Assembly: GCA_011316305.1 (NCBI GenBank)
Contig: SAUG01000134.1
Coordinates: 1 to 64,000 of the forward strand
Length of the DNA: 64,000 nt
Direction: 5' to 3'
From: Rusavskia elegans
Taxonomy: Eukaryota > Ascomycota > Lecanoromycetes > Teloschistales > Teloschistaceae
The notes beneath the pieces are model-generated. The model worked only from the letters and a program-made list of their open reading frames with translations, ran no database searches and had not been told where the DNA came from. A program made the position numbers and the translations under genes. This document shows positions 10,220-22,424 of this stretch, one piece after another. The first letter of the stretch is position 1. Every line of letters starts with the position of its first letter.

Positions 10220-11650
10220 CTAAGCTGGCGCTAAAGCTATTAAGCCGCGGATTATAGATATTATAGATTAATCTAATAAATATAACCTGCCTATACCGAA
10301 GACGCCCGATAAAGAAAACCCTAGTTTATCTTCTATAATTTAGGGAATCTAATCGGAACCCTATAGTAATCTTATTACTAGCGTATCGGTAGACTATATT
10401 ATCTCCGGCGGCTAAATCTATTAATAGCAGCCGTCTAATAGTTAGTTATAGTCTAATAGAGGTACTTCTTTAGGGACTTTTATTCCTAGAAGTTCTAATC
10501 CTGGTTAGCTGCCTAATAGTAGTAATAACCCGAATAATAATAGAGATAATAATAACGATTCCGATAATAATAAGGAGCTTCGAGCCTTAGAGGCTTAAAT
10601 AGTAGTAAAGAAGAAGACCCTTTTAAAGGTATACTATAAAGTAGAGGCTTTCTATATAATAGATCCGAATTATATTCTAGATAATAATTAACTTTTTTTT
10701 AGGCTAGCTATTAGGCTTTCGCGATCGCTATAAGCTTTATTAAAGTTTAAAATTAAAGAGCCTAAGAAGTATAGTAATAAGATAACTTTTAAAAAATACT
10801 ATAAATAGGTCGAATTCTATAGAAATTAGTTCTATAAGTCTAATACCTTATCTACTTATATATATTAAATTCGATAGGCCTAGGACTTTATTAAAGGTTA
10901 GAAGTTAAGCTATTAGCTTAAGAAAAAGGAATCCTTTATTAATAAGGATACCTTTAATAGTATATTATAGAATAAGTTTATAGACTTTTTTTTAAATTTT
11001 ACTACCAATCCTAAGTCCTATTTATTAGATACCGCGATAAAGTATCTTCGTACGACCTAGAATAAGGACCAGGATATCCTAGAATTCTATAATTTCTTTA
11101 TATTATTAGAAGCCTAGCTGCTTCCTTTATTAAAAGAATAGCGTTTAATTTTTTTTTTTTTAAAATTTATCTAGAATTATAGTATACTATACGCGCTTAG
11201 GACGCGAAGTTAAAAGACTTCGGCTATAATAAGTAGGTAGCTTAGGCTACCCGATAGGAGAATATAGATAAAGCGATACTAGGTTAGTAGTAGAACTCTT
11301 CTATTTAGTAGAACTCTTCTATTAATAGACTTTATCTACCTTTATATAATAAAGGAAATTCTCGAAGATTCGAGAATTAGAACCGGGGAGGCCGATCGCG
11401 GGATAGTCGGAATAGCGTCGGTAGAGGAAGTACTTCTAATATTAGTAATAACGATTCTAGGAAGTATAAATAGGATAATAAATCTGGCGTATACTTTACT
11501 TATAGTAATATAGATTATTAGTCTAAGAGTTATTCTAAGAACCAGAACTAAAACTAAGGTAATCGGGGTTCTAATAACTCTCGTAGTAATAGTAATAGGT
11601 CTTTTAAGAAGCCTACTATTAATATAGTAAAAGGTAATCCTAATAATACT
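10220..11650 (+). pseudogene. Gypsy-B gag, decayed
   Basis: Gag capsid/nucleocapsid region. From about 10690 the frame reads a capsid-like stretch rich in Lys, Leu and Phe with sparse TAG/TAA. Near 11488-11535 is a zinc knuckle with pattern C-F-T-C-x4-H-x4-C, now VYFTYSNIDY with Cys and His turned to Tyr. It follows a basic, Asn/Ser/Arg-rich region at 11350-11480, typical of nucleocapsid. Positions 10220-10690 hold an N-terminal Asn/Ser-rich portion. The start codon is not identifiable. Confidence 0.75.
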
Positions 11651-11699
11651 AACCAGTTAAAAAACTAAAAGGGCTAGTTATAGCTTTAATAATAGCCTA

Positions 11700-14600
11700 A
11701 AATAAATAAATTAAAGTAAAGAACGGTCTCCTAACTAGAGTATTTATTGAGTTACTAGTAAAAGGGTATAGTAGAACTAAAGTATTCCTAGACCTAGGCT
11801 CCTAGATTAACGTCGTTTCTTAATCTTTTATTATTTAATATAACCTAGAACCTATCTAAAGAGCTAAAAAACCCTATTTTTAATAGATTAAAAGTTAGCG
11901 CGCTGCCTGTTATAGAGTATATAACTTAAACTAGATAATAATAGATAGTTAGGGCTATCGGGAAATATATATATCGCGATTTTATATTCTAGATACGACT
12001 AATAAATATAGTATCCTCCTAGATATACCAGCTTTATATTAAATATATATAGTTATAGACCTAGAGTTAAAGTAATAGCGATTTCCTATTTATAATAAAA
12101 CGATATAAGATAACCCGATAGAGATAAAATAGTTAACCCGCCTTAGTATTAATTTACCGGTAGTCTTTACTCGTATATTATAGGCCGAGAAGTATATATT
12201 AGTATATATAATATCGGTTGCCGCCGTATATACGAGATCTGATAACAATACTACTATATAGGCGGGAGCTAACGGCGCCGATAAGGATAAGGACGACGAG
12301 GATATATAGCAGCCCGAGCCGTCGATTCCGGAATCTATATATAAGGAGATTAAAGCTTACGATATACGCCTAGTAGATTTCTTACTACTACTTAAAAATA
12401 CTAATTATATAATCGAACTAGATAGGAGAAATCCGTTATATAGCCTAATTTATAGCCTATCTAAGCGCGAGCTCGATAAGCTACGGGATTATCTAAATAG
12501 TATTTTAAAGAAAGACTGGATCCGTTATTTAATATCTCCTATAGGAACTCTAATCTTTTTTATATCGAAAAAAGATAGTAGTTTTTATATATATATCGAC
12601 TATAGAAGCTTTAATAAAGTAATAATTAAGAATTATTATCCTTTACCTTTTATTTCTAAAACTCTAGATTAATTATTTAGGGTAAAGTATTTTTCTAAGT
12701 ATAATATTAAAGATACCTATTATCGAGTTAGGATTAAAAAGAGTAACGAATAGAAAACCGCGTTTTATATAAGGTATAGATATTTTAAATATTTTATAAT
12801 ACCCTTCGGTTTTACTAATATACCTGCGACTTTCTAAATCTATATTAATCGGGCTTTAGAAGAATTAGTTAATATTTACTATATAGTCTACCTAGATAAT
12901 ATTCTAATCTTTTTTAATTCGGAAGAAGAATATTAGGAATATATTAAATAGATTACTTAAAAGCTTTATAATATATAGCTATATTTTAACTTTAAGAAAT
13001 ATACTTTTAATATCGAAAGTATAGAATTTTTAGGCTTTATTATATCTATAGAAGGTATATCGATAGATCCGAAATAAGTAAAGACTATTTAGGAATAGCT
13101 AGTCCTAAAGACTTACCGGGAGGTATAGGTCTTTTTAGAATTTATTAATTTCTATCGACGTTTTATTTACTAGTATTCTTAGATTATAGCGCCTCTAACG
13201 AGTTTACTTATAGGGAATATAGCTAGAAAGAAGTTAAAACCGTTTTACTAGACTATCGGAATCTAAAAGGCTTTTAAAGAATTAAAGTATACTTTCGATA
13301 CTACCGGGGTATTATAGTACTTTAATCTAGAAAAAGAAATCTATATCGAAACCAATATTTCTAGGGTCGGATTAGTTAGGATTATATTTTAATCTAATAA
13401 AAATAACCGCTAGCGCCTAGTTATATTCTAGTCGAGGAAAATAATTCTTACCGAGCGTAACTATAAGATATATAATACCGAACTTCTCGCTATTATTAAG
13501 GTTTTTAAGTAATAGAGATATTATCTCGAAGGCGCGAAGTATATAGTAAAGGTCTAGATAGATTATAATAACTTTCGGAATTTTATAAAAGTTAAAGAAC
13601 TTAATATTTAATAACGTCGCTAGGTTATTAAATTAGCTACTATAGGTTTTAATATCTTCTACTATCTAGGGAAGACTAATCTAGCTAATCCGCCTTCTAG
13701 AAGGCCGGATTATAGAGATATTAATCTTTAAATCTAGATAATATTACCTATATTTTAGCGGAAGCTAAACTTTACTAGCTATAAGCCTATTAGTAAACCG
13801 CTTACTATATAAAGGGTTTAAGTTAATTATATTTTATACGAGCGTATAACTAGAGGGCCTAGAAAACCTTCTATAGAGCCTAAAAATTCTAAAGATAATA
13901 GAATTAACTTTCTACTACTAAATAAAGGACGCGATATATTTTATATATCGAGATTACTTCCGGGTATAATAGGCTGCCGACGCGGTAGTAATAGATTAGT
14001 AATAACTATTTCCGATAAAGGATATAATAATAGAATAAACCCTATCGCTAGAAATATATACTATAGCCTAGGTATCCTATATTAAACGGTATAGAAGGCT
14101 GCTATTAATAAAATAGTTTATAGTAAAGTAATTCCTAGTATACGCGATATATTTATTTAGTTTTAAAGTCGGGATACCGATATTTAGAAGCGTTTATAGA
14201 CTATCTAGCGTAAATCGAGGAAGAAAGCCGGGCTATAAAGTATAGAAGTAGGGACTAGTTTTCTCCTTTATAAAAAATCCTTATATATACCCGAAAATAA
14301 GATACTATATATAGAGCTTCTAATAAAATACTATAATAACTCTATAGCTAGATATTTCGGGTATTAGCGAACCTTATCGCTTATTTATTATAGCTATAGC
14401 TAGCCGAAACTACCTAAATATATCCGAGAAAATATAGAAACGTATAATATCTATTAACGAATTAAAGTCTATAGATATAAGCCGTATAGGAAGCTTTAGA
14501 ATTTTCTATATCCTATAAAACTATAGAAGGAGATAGTAATAGATTTTATTACTAGATTACTACCTACTCGATACTTTCGAGGTATAGTAGACTTAGTACT

Positions 14601-15620
14601 TATAGCCGTTAATTAATTTACTAAGATAACGAGGTATATCCTTTATTATAAGATAATTAATATAAAGGATTTTATAGAGCTTATTATTAATAAACTTTAG
14701 TATAAAAGATTTATTCCTAATAGAGTTATTAGTAATAGAGGCTCGCTATTTATAAGCGAATTTTAGTCGGAGGTCTACTATTATCTAAAGATTAAACGTT
14801 ATTTAAATACTATATTCTATCTTTAAATAGATAGATAGACTAAGTAATAAAATTAATTACTAGAATATTACTTAAGAGTATATACTTATAAGGAATAGAA
14901 AAACTAGGCTAAACTTCTACCTTTAGCTAAATTTGCCTATAATAATAGCGAATATAGTACTATAAAGATATCCCCTTTTAAAGCGTTTATAGGCTATAAT
15001 CCAGATATAACGTTCGAAGGCGTTAAAGATAATACTATAGAGAGAGAAATAGTAAATATAAAGATACCAGTAGTAAAGGAGAGAATTATAAACTTGCGAA
15101 AGATATATAAATCGATACATATAAATTAAAATAAAGCTTAAGTAAACCAGGCTAAATATTATAATAAAAAATATTAACCGATAGAATATAAAATTAGTAA
15201 TTTAGTACTATTATCTATAAAGAACTCGAATTTTAAGTAATTAAAAAAAATTACTTTTAAATTCGTAGGGCTATATCGGATTTCGAAATATATAGGCTTT
15301 TAGATTTACCGGTTAGTTTTTTTAATTAGATTAAAGATCTATAATACCTTTTATATATCCTTATTAGAAAAGTTCTATTACTACTAGGATAGCGAACTGC
15401 TAGAGTACCTATTACCGGACCTTATTAATAATAAAGAGGAATAGGAGGTAGAAGCTATTTTAGATAAAAGGTTTATAAGATCTAAAAAGGGCGAGGAACT
15501 AAAAGCTAAATATCTAATTAAATAGGCTAGTTAGCTAAAGGAATATAATTCCTAATAGCTATAAAAAGACTTTAAAAATATATAGGAGCTTATCGAGGTA
15601 TATAATTAGGATAACCCTCT
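11700..15620 (+). pseudogene. Gypsy-B pol: protease, RT, RNase H, integrase, chromodomain
   Basis: Decayed Pol polyprotein. Protease: a FLDLGS motif near 11790, derived from D-S/T-G. Reverse transcriptase 12450-13200: KNYYPLPFI, FSKYNIKD, then YLDN at 12889-12900 in place of YxDD (second Asp to Asn, a RIP-type change), ILIF, and FLGFIIS near 13030. RNase H 13290-13700: a Thr-containing IETNISRVG region and NYKIYNTELLAI. Integrase 14280-14990: an HHCC-like module, a first Asp in VIDFITR near 14540, an ISNRGSLFISEF motif near 14730 (Asp to Asn), and a degraded third motif near 14835. Chromodomain about 15440-15600: EVEAILDKRF ... YLIK ... ELIEVYN. Dozens of TAG/TAA replace Gln and Trp. Confidence 0.92.
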
Positions 15621-16100
15621 AATATAAAAGTATAAGAAAGGTAAAACTTAATAGAAATAAGCTATAATTATACGTGTTAGGCGTTTATAGAATATATATA
15701 TAATATATATATCTAGAAGTAGATTTATAATTAATAAATTCTTTTAAATTATCCTATATAGCCTATAATACTAGGGACTTTACTTACTATAATATAGATT
15801 ATATATCTTAGTCTTTAGATACCTACGTTTATATAACCGACCTAGTTTTACTATATATTCCTATTCTAGGCTTTCTTCTTATCCTATAATAGGCGGGGGA
15901 GATAGTACCGGAGGAATAATCTACTTTAGTACTACCGAAAAGAGGGTTTACGGAGGCTTATAGAGGTATCGAAAGATATTAAACTATTTAGCGAGGAGAC
16001 TACCTAAGGGGCCGGGGTACCGGTAATCCTAATTTCTAGAAATTAGGATCCGGATACTTCCGGCGCCCTCGAAACTGCGTATAGGAAAGTTAACGGAGAC
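15621..16100 (+). other. Gypsy-B spacer after pol
   Basis: AT-rich sequence following the chromodomain with no recognisable protein. Near 16030 there is a short palindrome (CCTAATTTCTAGAAATTAGG) next to a GC-rich CCGGGGTACCGG, which could form a hairpin and might mark the end of the pol message. That role is a guess. Confidence 0.4.
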
Positions 16101-17000
16101 TATAATAGAGCGATAGGCGAAAGAGTTAGCGGAAATTATAATAAAGCTACCGGAAATAAATATATATCCTCCTTTTATTTAATAATATATAGAGGGGTAA
16201 CTCGATATAGCTTTTTATTATTATAGTTATTAAACGTACGGAATAGTCTACTAGAGGGTTATATCGGCTTTAGAAATAACTAGAGAAATAAAAGGGGTAT
16301 CGATTTACGCGAAGAAATTTTAATAGTAGACGTAGATTACTTAATTATCGGTATTAGATATCCTAAGATCGGTATATATATCAGAACAGGTCTATCTAGC
16401 CTATTATCCGAAATCTAATAAACGGTACTAGCCGGAAATAGGTAGAATTTATATCTTCCTATAATAGGAGATACTATAATTCGTAAAGTATTATTCGATT
16501 CTATAGCGACGTATTAGCGGTTAGCTATCTTATATAGAAGATTATTAAATTATATCTAAAAGCTTTAGACCGAAAGATAGATATAATATAGTAGTAAAGT
16601 AGGGTACTATAGTAGACGTCTATACTACTGCCGGGGTACTAGTAGTATCTACCCCGAAAGGTAGAAGCCTAGATACCGCCGGTAGGGCGGAGCTTTCGCG
16701 ATAAAAGATAAATAGAGATAGTAAACGCGAAGGGAAGCCGAAGTTATATAGAAGAGAGTTAGAGATAATAGCGGCCTACTACGCCTTATATCTATAAAGT
16801 TTATATTTTAGAACAGCTAGCTTAGCCTATATAGCTTTATTCTCTCGAGCTAAATTTTAGTTGACGTATTTATACGTATCCAGGCGCTTAAAGGTGGAAT
16901 TTAATATCGCCGCGAAGTAGTTAAAAATTATAGATATCTATATAAGATTATATAGTATTATATTAGAGATAGGGATATATTTAATAATATTTATAATATC
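16100..17000 (+). pseudogene. Gypsy-B third open frame, unknown product
   Basis: Between pol and the 3' LTR the plus strand has a long stop-poor frame. A well-preserved part at 16621-16790 reads AGVLVVSTPKGRSLDTAGR and continues to KLYRRELEIIAAYYA. The few stops are TAA/TAG at places where Gln or Trp would fit. I do not recognise a family and see no signal peptide or clear membrane segment. Position after pol is where env-like or accessory genes sit in some Ty3 elements, but nothing here supports an envelope. It could also be a captured host fragment. Confidence 0.5.
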
Positions 17001-17988
17001 CGAAATAAGCTTCTTTATAAACTTATAGTTATTAAGGAATAATTCTTTTTTATTCTAAACCGTAAACCTATAAGTACTTATTATTTACTTTACAGCCGAG
17101 TCGAAAGAATAAAGTATCTATTATAGTTAGCCTTAAGCTAATATAATAGAGGGAGCTATACCGTTTTATAATCGGATAGATTCTTCCTATCTTTTTTATA
17201 TTTAGAATAAGTATTAGTAAGGTAGTCTTTCGAATATTTAAAGATAGAGCGTAAACGATTTATATCGCTATAATCGCTAGTTATATAGTATAAATATCTA
17301 ATATATAGCAGGGATAATATATCTATATATATAAAGGTAAAGAATTTATATAAGCGGCAAAAAACTATTTAAATAAGTAAGGTATAGGAAATCAGAATTC
17401 CTACTAAATAAGATATTACTATATCGTCGCTAGCGCGTCGGAACCGTATCGTTCCGAACGCTTATTTACTATTTAGGATCCTCGAATACTTATATTAGGT
17501 TCGGGTTTAATTATATTTATTAGAGTTTTTATCTAGTATTATTTATAAGCTATATACGTATAGGTATAAGTATAGTATATACCTATAGGTATAGTATACT
17601 CCCTTTAAGATATATACTAAAATAAAGTTATAGTTTTTACTTAATAGTACTATAGTATAGTAGTAGAATATCTAGGCTATATCGTAGTCCTCGGTAAGCT
17701 TATTCGGATTTATAAAGTAAACCCGAATAATCTTATTAAAGACTGCTATCTAGGAAGTCTAGATTTAATTCCTAGTAGTACTATCCTTTTTAGCTTTATT
17801 CTAGTATATATCTATATAACTGAGGTATAGTTATATATAAAGGGGGGCCGATTATAAGAATAGCTATAGAATAACTTTTTTTTTTACCCTTTTTAATCCT
17901 TATAGTTAACTATAAGGTTGATAGGTTTATTTAATAGGTACTATAAATATATAGACAGATATAGTATAATATCAGGGACGATATCGCT
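17001..17988 (+). other. Gypsy-B region before the 3' LTR
   Basis: About 1 kb without recognised coding function. Plus-strand stops become dense after about 17150. It contains a short near-repeat of TATACCTATAGGTATA type at 17570-17600 and a poly-T run near 17880. Probably a 3' untranslated region or the remainder of the third frame. Confidence 0.4.
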
Positions 17989-17998
17989 AAAGGGGAGG
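17989..17998 (+). other. Gypsy-B polypurine tract
   Basis: AAAGGGGAGG lies just upstream of the 3' LTR start at 18003, the expected place and composition for the plus-strand primer of an LTR retrotransposon. It supports the plus orientation. It is a purine run without CpA or TpG, so RIP left it unchanged. Confidence 0.75.
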
Positions 17999-18002
17999 TA
18001 AT

Positions 18003-18242
18003 TATAAAGCGCTAGACGCGTTATATAGACCCTAGGGATATAATTAGGACGCTTGGAGACGAGGCTCGCCGCCTAGTCGCTAGAGCGTCGCTAGCGCGTC
18101 GGATCTCGATCCTTCCCCGCTTTCTCCTTTTCCTTTATTACTAGGCCATGCCCCAGTCTTTCTGGGGTATAAGTTAGTTCTATAATATACCTTTCGTCTG
18201 GTCTACAATCGTGCACTGCCCTAGGAACATACCCACTTTACA
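18003..18242 (+). repeat. Gypsy-B 3' LTR
   Basis: Starts TATAAAGCGCTAGACGCG (TG changed to TA) and ends ACCCACTTTACA. The last 100 bp keep CCATGCCCCAG, TCTACAATCGTGCACTG and CCCACTTTACA, while the 5' LTR has TA in place of most of those CA/TG. This half is therefore much less RIP-mutated than its partner, although the first half carries changes the 5' LTR lacks. Confidence 0.94.
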
Positions 18243-18247
18243 ATAAC

Positions 18248-19500
18248 TTCTATATTATCCGGTAGGACTCTATTTCTTCCTTTATTAATATTATATTTTT
18301 TATTTTTACTACTTTTTTTTTTATATATTACCGGTTATTTATCGCTTCTATAAGATCTAGTAGAACTTTATTTTTTAGTCTTTTAGAAGCTAATTAACGC
18401 CGGAGTAGAAAGGGACGTAGTTCTATAGATAGCCGATTAGGCCTAGGTAGTAGTCTAGTTTTTATAATATTTATAGAAAGGCTAGGCGTATAATTACGGC
18501 TAATTTTTCTATATCTATTATAAAGCTAAATATATCTACTCGCTATCCTAGTAATTATACTAAAAGGTATACTAGGAACGACTTTTTAGAGCTAAAGCTA
18601 ATATTATATTTAGAGAGCTTTTTAAATACGGCGTAGAAATACTCGATATATTCCTCGAAGGTCTTAGAAAAGATAATAATATCGCTAATATAGACCTTTA
18701 TATAATTATAATAATCCTATAGGATTGGGTCTATTATCTATTATATATATACTAGCGAGTTACGGTATCCTATTAGCGCGCAGTTAAAGGTTTCCTATCT
18801 TTAATAAGTCGCTACGGTAGAGCGGTATCGATATAACTATTTAACTAGGAACTAGTAGAAGAATAATACCGCGTCGACTATTATAATATATTTATATCTT
18901 TATAGTAGTACTAAAATATTAGATTATATTAGGATAGGGTACGTATCTAGGATAGTAATTTTATTAAATACTCGAATATTAACTACGACTCGGCTCTTTA
19001 TAGGTTAATTAAAGGTAGAAGGCTTCTAGACTATAAAATAGGGAAAACTAAATTTAGTATAGTATTTAGTCTATTCTAAATAGCCTTATTTATATAGCTT
19101 ATTAAAGGTTTTATCGGTAACCTTTTAATTATAATATCCTAAAGTATAGACTCGTACCTGTCCCGGTTTATACTATTATTCCTATTTATTACCTAAAGGG
19201 ATCTCTATCTATTTATCCTCGGGTACTTTCGCTTACTAGCCGGAATTAATCTATAGTAGTAGGAATTTATTAATAACTTTTTAGAATTTATCTACCTTTT
19301 AAAATATTCCATATATAGTAATACTATTAGGTAGGTTAACCTTAGATACTACTGATATTAAAATCGGTATAGCGAGATTAACTATTTATACCGTTACCCC
19401 GGAAAGTTACTAGCTAATATAAACTACTAAAGCCGCGGCTAAAAGTCCTTTTATTATAGTTCTCTTCTAGTTACTCTTATTTTTACTTCTAGTCGCGAGT
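18248..19500 (-). pseudogene. Gypsy-A reverse transcriptase and start of RNase H, decayed
   Basis: Minus-strand Pol core. The reverse complement of about 18480-18720 reads VYISDIIIFSKTFEEYIEYF, which matches the Ty3/Gypsy YxDD block (YISD here, one Asp lost) and the following helix. It then reads SFSSKKSFLVYLLV and LLG-RVD, equivalent to the SPKKSFLGYPSVQLLGQRVD type of fungal Gypsy RT. Upstream palm and finger motifs are at 18800-19480. The part at 18248-18480 continues into RNase H and joins 9857 across the Gypsy-B insertion. Confidence 0.83.
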
Positions 19501-20250
19501 AACTTATTATTCTAGAGTATTAAAAAGTAGCCTCTAATATTATCGCTATCTATAATACGGCCTAGATTTATATAGCGTACTATTATTATAGGTATATCAG
19601 TAGGATTCTCGGCGGTAATATAGTTCGTATTCCTGTTTACTATTAATATAAATAGCGTAAATAATTAGTTAGAGGGTTCGAATAAAAGGTCTCGGTTAGA
19701 AAAGTTAAAATCCTTCCTTTTAGCGCCTATAATTAGGATAGCGGCGCGCTTCCTAGATAGAATAATAATCTTCTTTTTACTAAAAATTATTTATTAAACC
19801 TTAGCTTTACTAAATATCTGGAGCTTGATTTTAAAATCCTAGTACTTAGTAAGAATCGCCTCTTAGTTAGGATAATCGAGTATCTATTTTTTAGGAAGTA
19901 GGATATCCGTTCTAATTAATATATTAGCTTATAGGTTATCGATAATATATATCTCGCGGTAGATATATATAATTAGCTTATTTATAGTTAGGAAATAGAA
20001 GTCTACTACTATATATTAGTTCGCCTAGTATATCTTTATACTAATATCTCGTACCGTTATCGAGATAGGTATTACCTTAACTTCTACTATTAGGTAGTAC
20101 TCTCTAAAATATTTTCGGTTAATTAATAATATTCTATATCCGGAATCTATATATAGTAGTCTTATTATTTACCGGACTACCGATATACGCTTATATTTTT
20201 ATATACTAGAAACCCTTAAAAGTATAGCTAGGCGCCTGCTTATTTAGATT
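19500..20250 (-). pseudogene. Gypsy-A protease, decayed
   Basis: Minus-strand retropepsin-like domain between gag and RT. The reverse complement around 20125-20150 encodes an active-site-like YIDSGYRILLINRKYF, i.e. D-S-G followed by a cysteine or other residue turned to Tyr. A region before it encodes a substrate-flap-like hydrophobic stretch, and downstream reads DNL.ANILIRTDIL, resembling the conserved LLGMDIL of these proteases. This places the fungal Gypsy Gag-PR-RT order on firm ground. Confidence 0.72.
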
Positions 20251-20299
20251 AGCTTATAAGGAAATAATAATAGGTCGGTTACTAGTAGGCTCTTTAGGC

Positions 20300-22252
20300 T
20301 AAACTTTAGACTAAACTTTAGACTATACCTTTTTAATCGGGAGGACCTTACTTTTATCGGTAGATAATATAGCGGCTTTAGGTTTAGATAGGTAACCGAT
20401 TTTCTTATATTTATAATATTTAGTCTACGAAGCGAATTTCAAATAGTAGTATTTATATTTCCTAGAGCGGGCCTACCTCTTATCTATAAGCGGTAGGGCG
20501 GTAGGCGATATTATAAAGCCAATCTATTAAATAGTAAAGCCTATATCCTATATATTCTTATAACCGCTAGGTTCGTCGCCGTTATTACTATATAGGGTCC
20601 CTTTATAATACTTCTAGTTATAGTTTTCTTAAGACTTATTACCGGATTAGGATCCGTAGTCCGACTTTAAGTTATTATAGTAGACCTGTTTATCTTTTCC
20701 TTTATCGTTATTACTATAGCGTGGTTTATTTTAGTACTACTTTATAAAAACGCGTTCCTTTTCCTTAATTAGTTTATCTACAGACTTATCGTCGCGGCAG
20801 CAAGGGTTCTTATAGTCCGAGCTATACCCTCGCTTATTCTAGTTATTATTATGGGGTAGTAGTCGGTTCTACGTTCGATTAGAATTTTATTAGGGCTTAC
20901 TAGAGCCCTAGTTAGTATATAGCTTATAGTTATCGAACCAGTCGGGCTTTTAATATTATATATAAGCGATAAAAGCAGCTAGTATAGTATCTATAGTAAT
21001 AGGGGGTAGTATTAGGCGTAACTTACTATCTATATAGTTAATCGCTAGTATTATTTAAGCTTATTCGGTAGTTATAATATCTACGTTTCGACTATTAACG
21101 ATAATATATTAGATATAGTCTTCTAGATTCTTATAAATATATATATATATTTCGCCCGGTAACTTACGGAAATATACCTCGAGGTTTTTATATTAATTCT
21201 CGATATATATATAAAGTCCGTTATATATCGTTTTATTAATCTTACTAGTATACTATCGTTCGGCTTTACCTAGAAGGTATTAATTAAAGTTCTTCGCGAT
21301 AATAACTATATCCTCGCTTTATACCTTAATACGAACCCGGGTAGTAAATAGAAAAATATTATAGTAGATTATTTTACTATCTTTAGTTTCTAATAGCGCC
21401 GAGGTACTACTATTAGAGTTAAAGTACCCGATATTAGTAGGTCGGAAGCGATCGCTAGTATTACGCTCTCTTTAAAGCGTTTAAATTATTCTTAATCCTA
21501 CTATAAGTTTTTCGAATAATTTATTACAAAAGTTAACTATATTAGTTTTATCCTCCTCGATATCTAAGTTCTAAGGTTAAGCCTATTAAGTCTATTAAGC
21601 CTATTAGGAAAGGTAGAATATGTCCTGCTAGGGGAGTTAGCTCGAAGATATCTCGGCGGCCTAATAAATTCTAGAAGTCGTAATTCCCGTATTCCCTAGT
21701 TAGGCGTATTTAGTTACTTATAGGGGTTCGAGGTTTAATAATAACTAGGCGTATAAAGCCGTTAACCTTATAGTCTTTAGTTAACTGCTCGAATTTCTTA
21801 ACTACTACTTTAAAGGTAGCTTTCTTTTTAGGCTACTCTATAGGGTAGAGTATAGTACCTATTCGAGTTAAAGGTCTAAATAATATCTTTATAAAATACT
21901 AGATTTTATATCTAGTCGGTAACTTAATAATCGACTAATATCGGTAGTCTAGTACTACCTTATAGAAATTATATAGCTAGAAGGCGATACTCGTATATTT
22001 AGCCTTCCTACTTACTTCTTCTATTACTAAATAAAGCTCCAGCTTAGTAATTAATTAATAATTAATACGGAAGTAGTAGGGTCTTATATAATAGATATAT
22101 AGTAAATTTCTAATAAAACTAGCCGATCGAAAAGCCTTAGATTATATTTATTTATCTATTTAGGCCCTTTATCTGACGGTTATTAAAAAGCCTGATAAGG
22201 GATTTAAAGGTATTAAGACGGCTAAAGAAAGCAACTATTTATTACTACTAAC
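20300..22252 (-). pseudogene. Gypsy-A gag and leader, decayed
   Basis: Gag on the minus strand. The reverse complement of about 20385-20480 gives a double Cys-rich nucleocapsid motif: YKYYYLKFAS followed by TKYYKYKKIGYLSK, i.e. C-x2-C-x4-H-x4-C with Cys/His turned to Tyr. The capsid portion lies upstream (20700-21650). Positions 21650-22252 are leader. The sequence just inside the 5' LTR on the minus strand reads GTTAGTAGTAATAAATAG, which could be a RIP-altered TTGGTAGC-type primer-binding site; this is weak. Confidence 0.68.
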
Positions 22253-22424
22253 TGAAGCGAGTATATAGTAGATATATAGTAATTATAATAATATTAAGAT
22301 AATCTATAAAAACTATATATATAAAAAAGGAAGTAGAGCTAGTAGGGCTGGCCCTATAGCGCTAACCACTCTAAGTTAGCGTCCGCTGATATAATAAGAA
22401 CCCAGCCAATAAGCAACCGTAACA
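22253..22424 (-). repeat. Gypsy-A 5' LTR (right)
   Basis: 172-bp LTR, plus-strand start TGAAGCGAGTATATAG and end GCAACCGTAACA, followed by the GATTC duplication. It retains more CA/TG than the left LTR at its right end (CCAGCCAATAAGCAACCG versus CTAGCTAATAAGCAACCG). Confidence 0.93.

Larger units (their letters stand above)
9863..18242 (+). mobile_element. Gypsy-B, chromodomain Ty3/Gypsy LTR retrotransposon
   Basis: A full-length plus-strand element nested in Gypsy-A. LTRs are 9863-10093 (231 bp) and 18003-18242 (240 bp), with a perfect 5-bp duplication ATAAC at 9858-9862 and 18243-18247. Order is LTR, gag, protease, reverse transcriptase, RNase H, integrase, chromodomain, then 2.4 kb with a further open frame, a polypurine tract and LTR. 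The C-terminal chromodomain places it among the chromoviruses, whose integrase tail reads histone marks in heterochromatin. It is inactivated by RIP stops throughout. Confidence 0.94.
7071..22424 (-). mobile_element. Gypsy-A, Ty3/Gypsy LTR retrotransposon
   Basis: A complete but dead minus-strand Ty3/Gypsy element inserted in Copia-gamma. It has two 172-bp LTRs (7071-7242 and 22253-22424) and a perfect 5-bp target duplication GATTC (7066-7070 and 22425-22429). Minus-strand order is LTR, gag with zinc knuckle, protease, reverse transcriptase, RNase H, integrase, LTR, which is the Ty3 order. RNase H is split by insertion of Gypsy-B at 9863-18242. Without Gypsy-B the element is about 7 kb. All coding parts carry RIP stops. 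Confidence 0.93.

Noticed and set aside
14923..15120. 65-codon open frame on the minus strand
   Set aside because: It is antisense to the Gypsy-B integrase core, which is identifiable on the plus strand. Its Tyr/Ile-rich composition is what RIPped DNA gives by chance.
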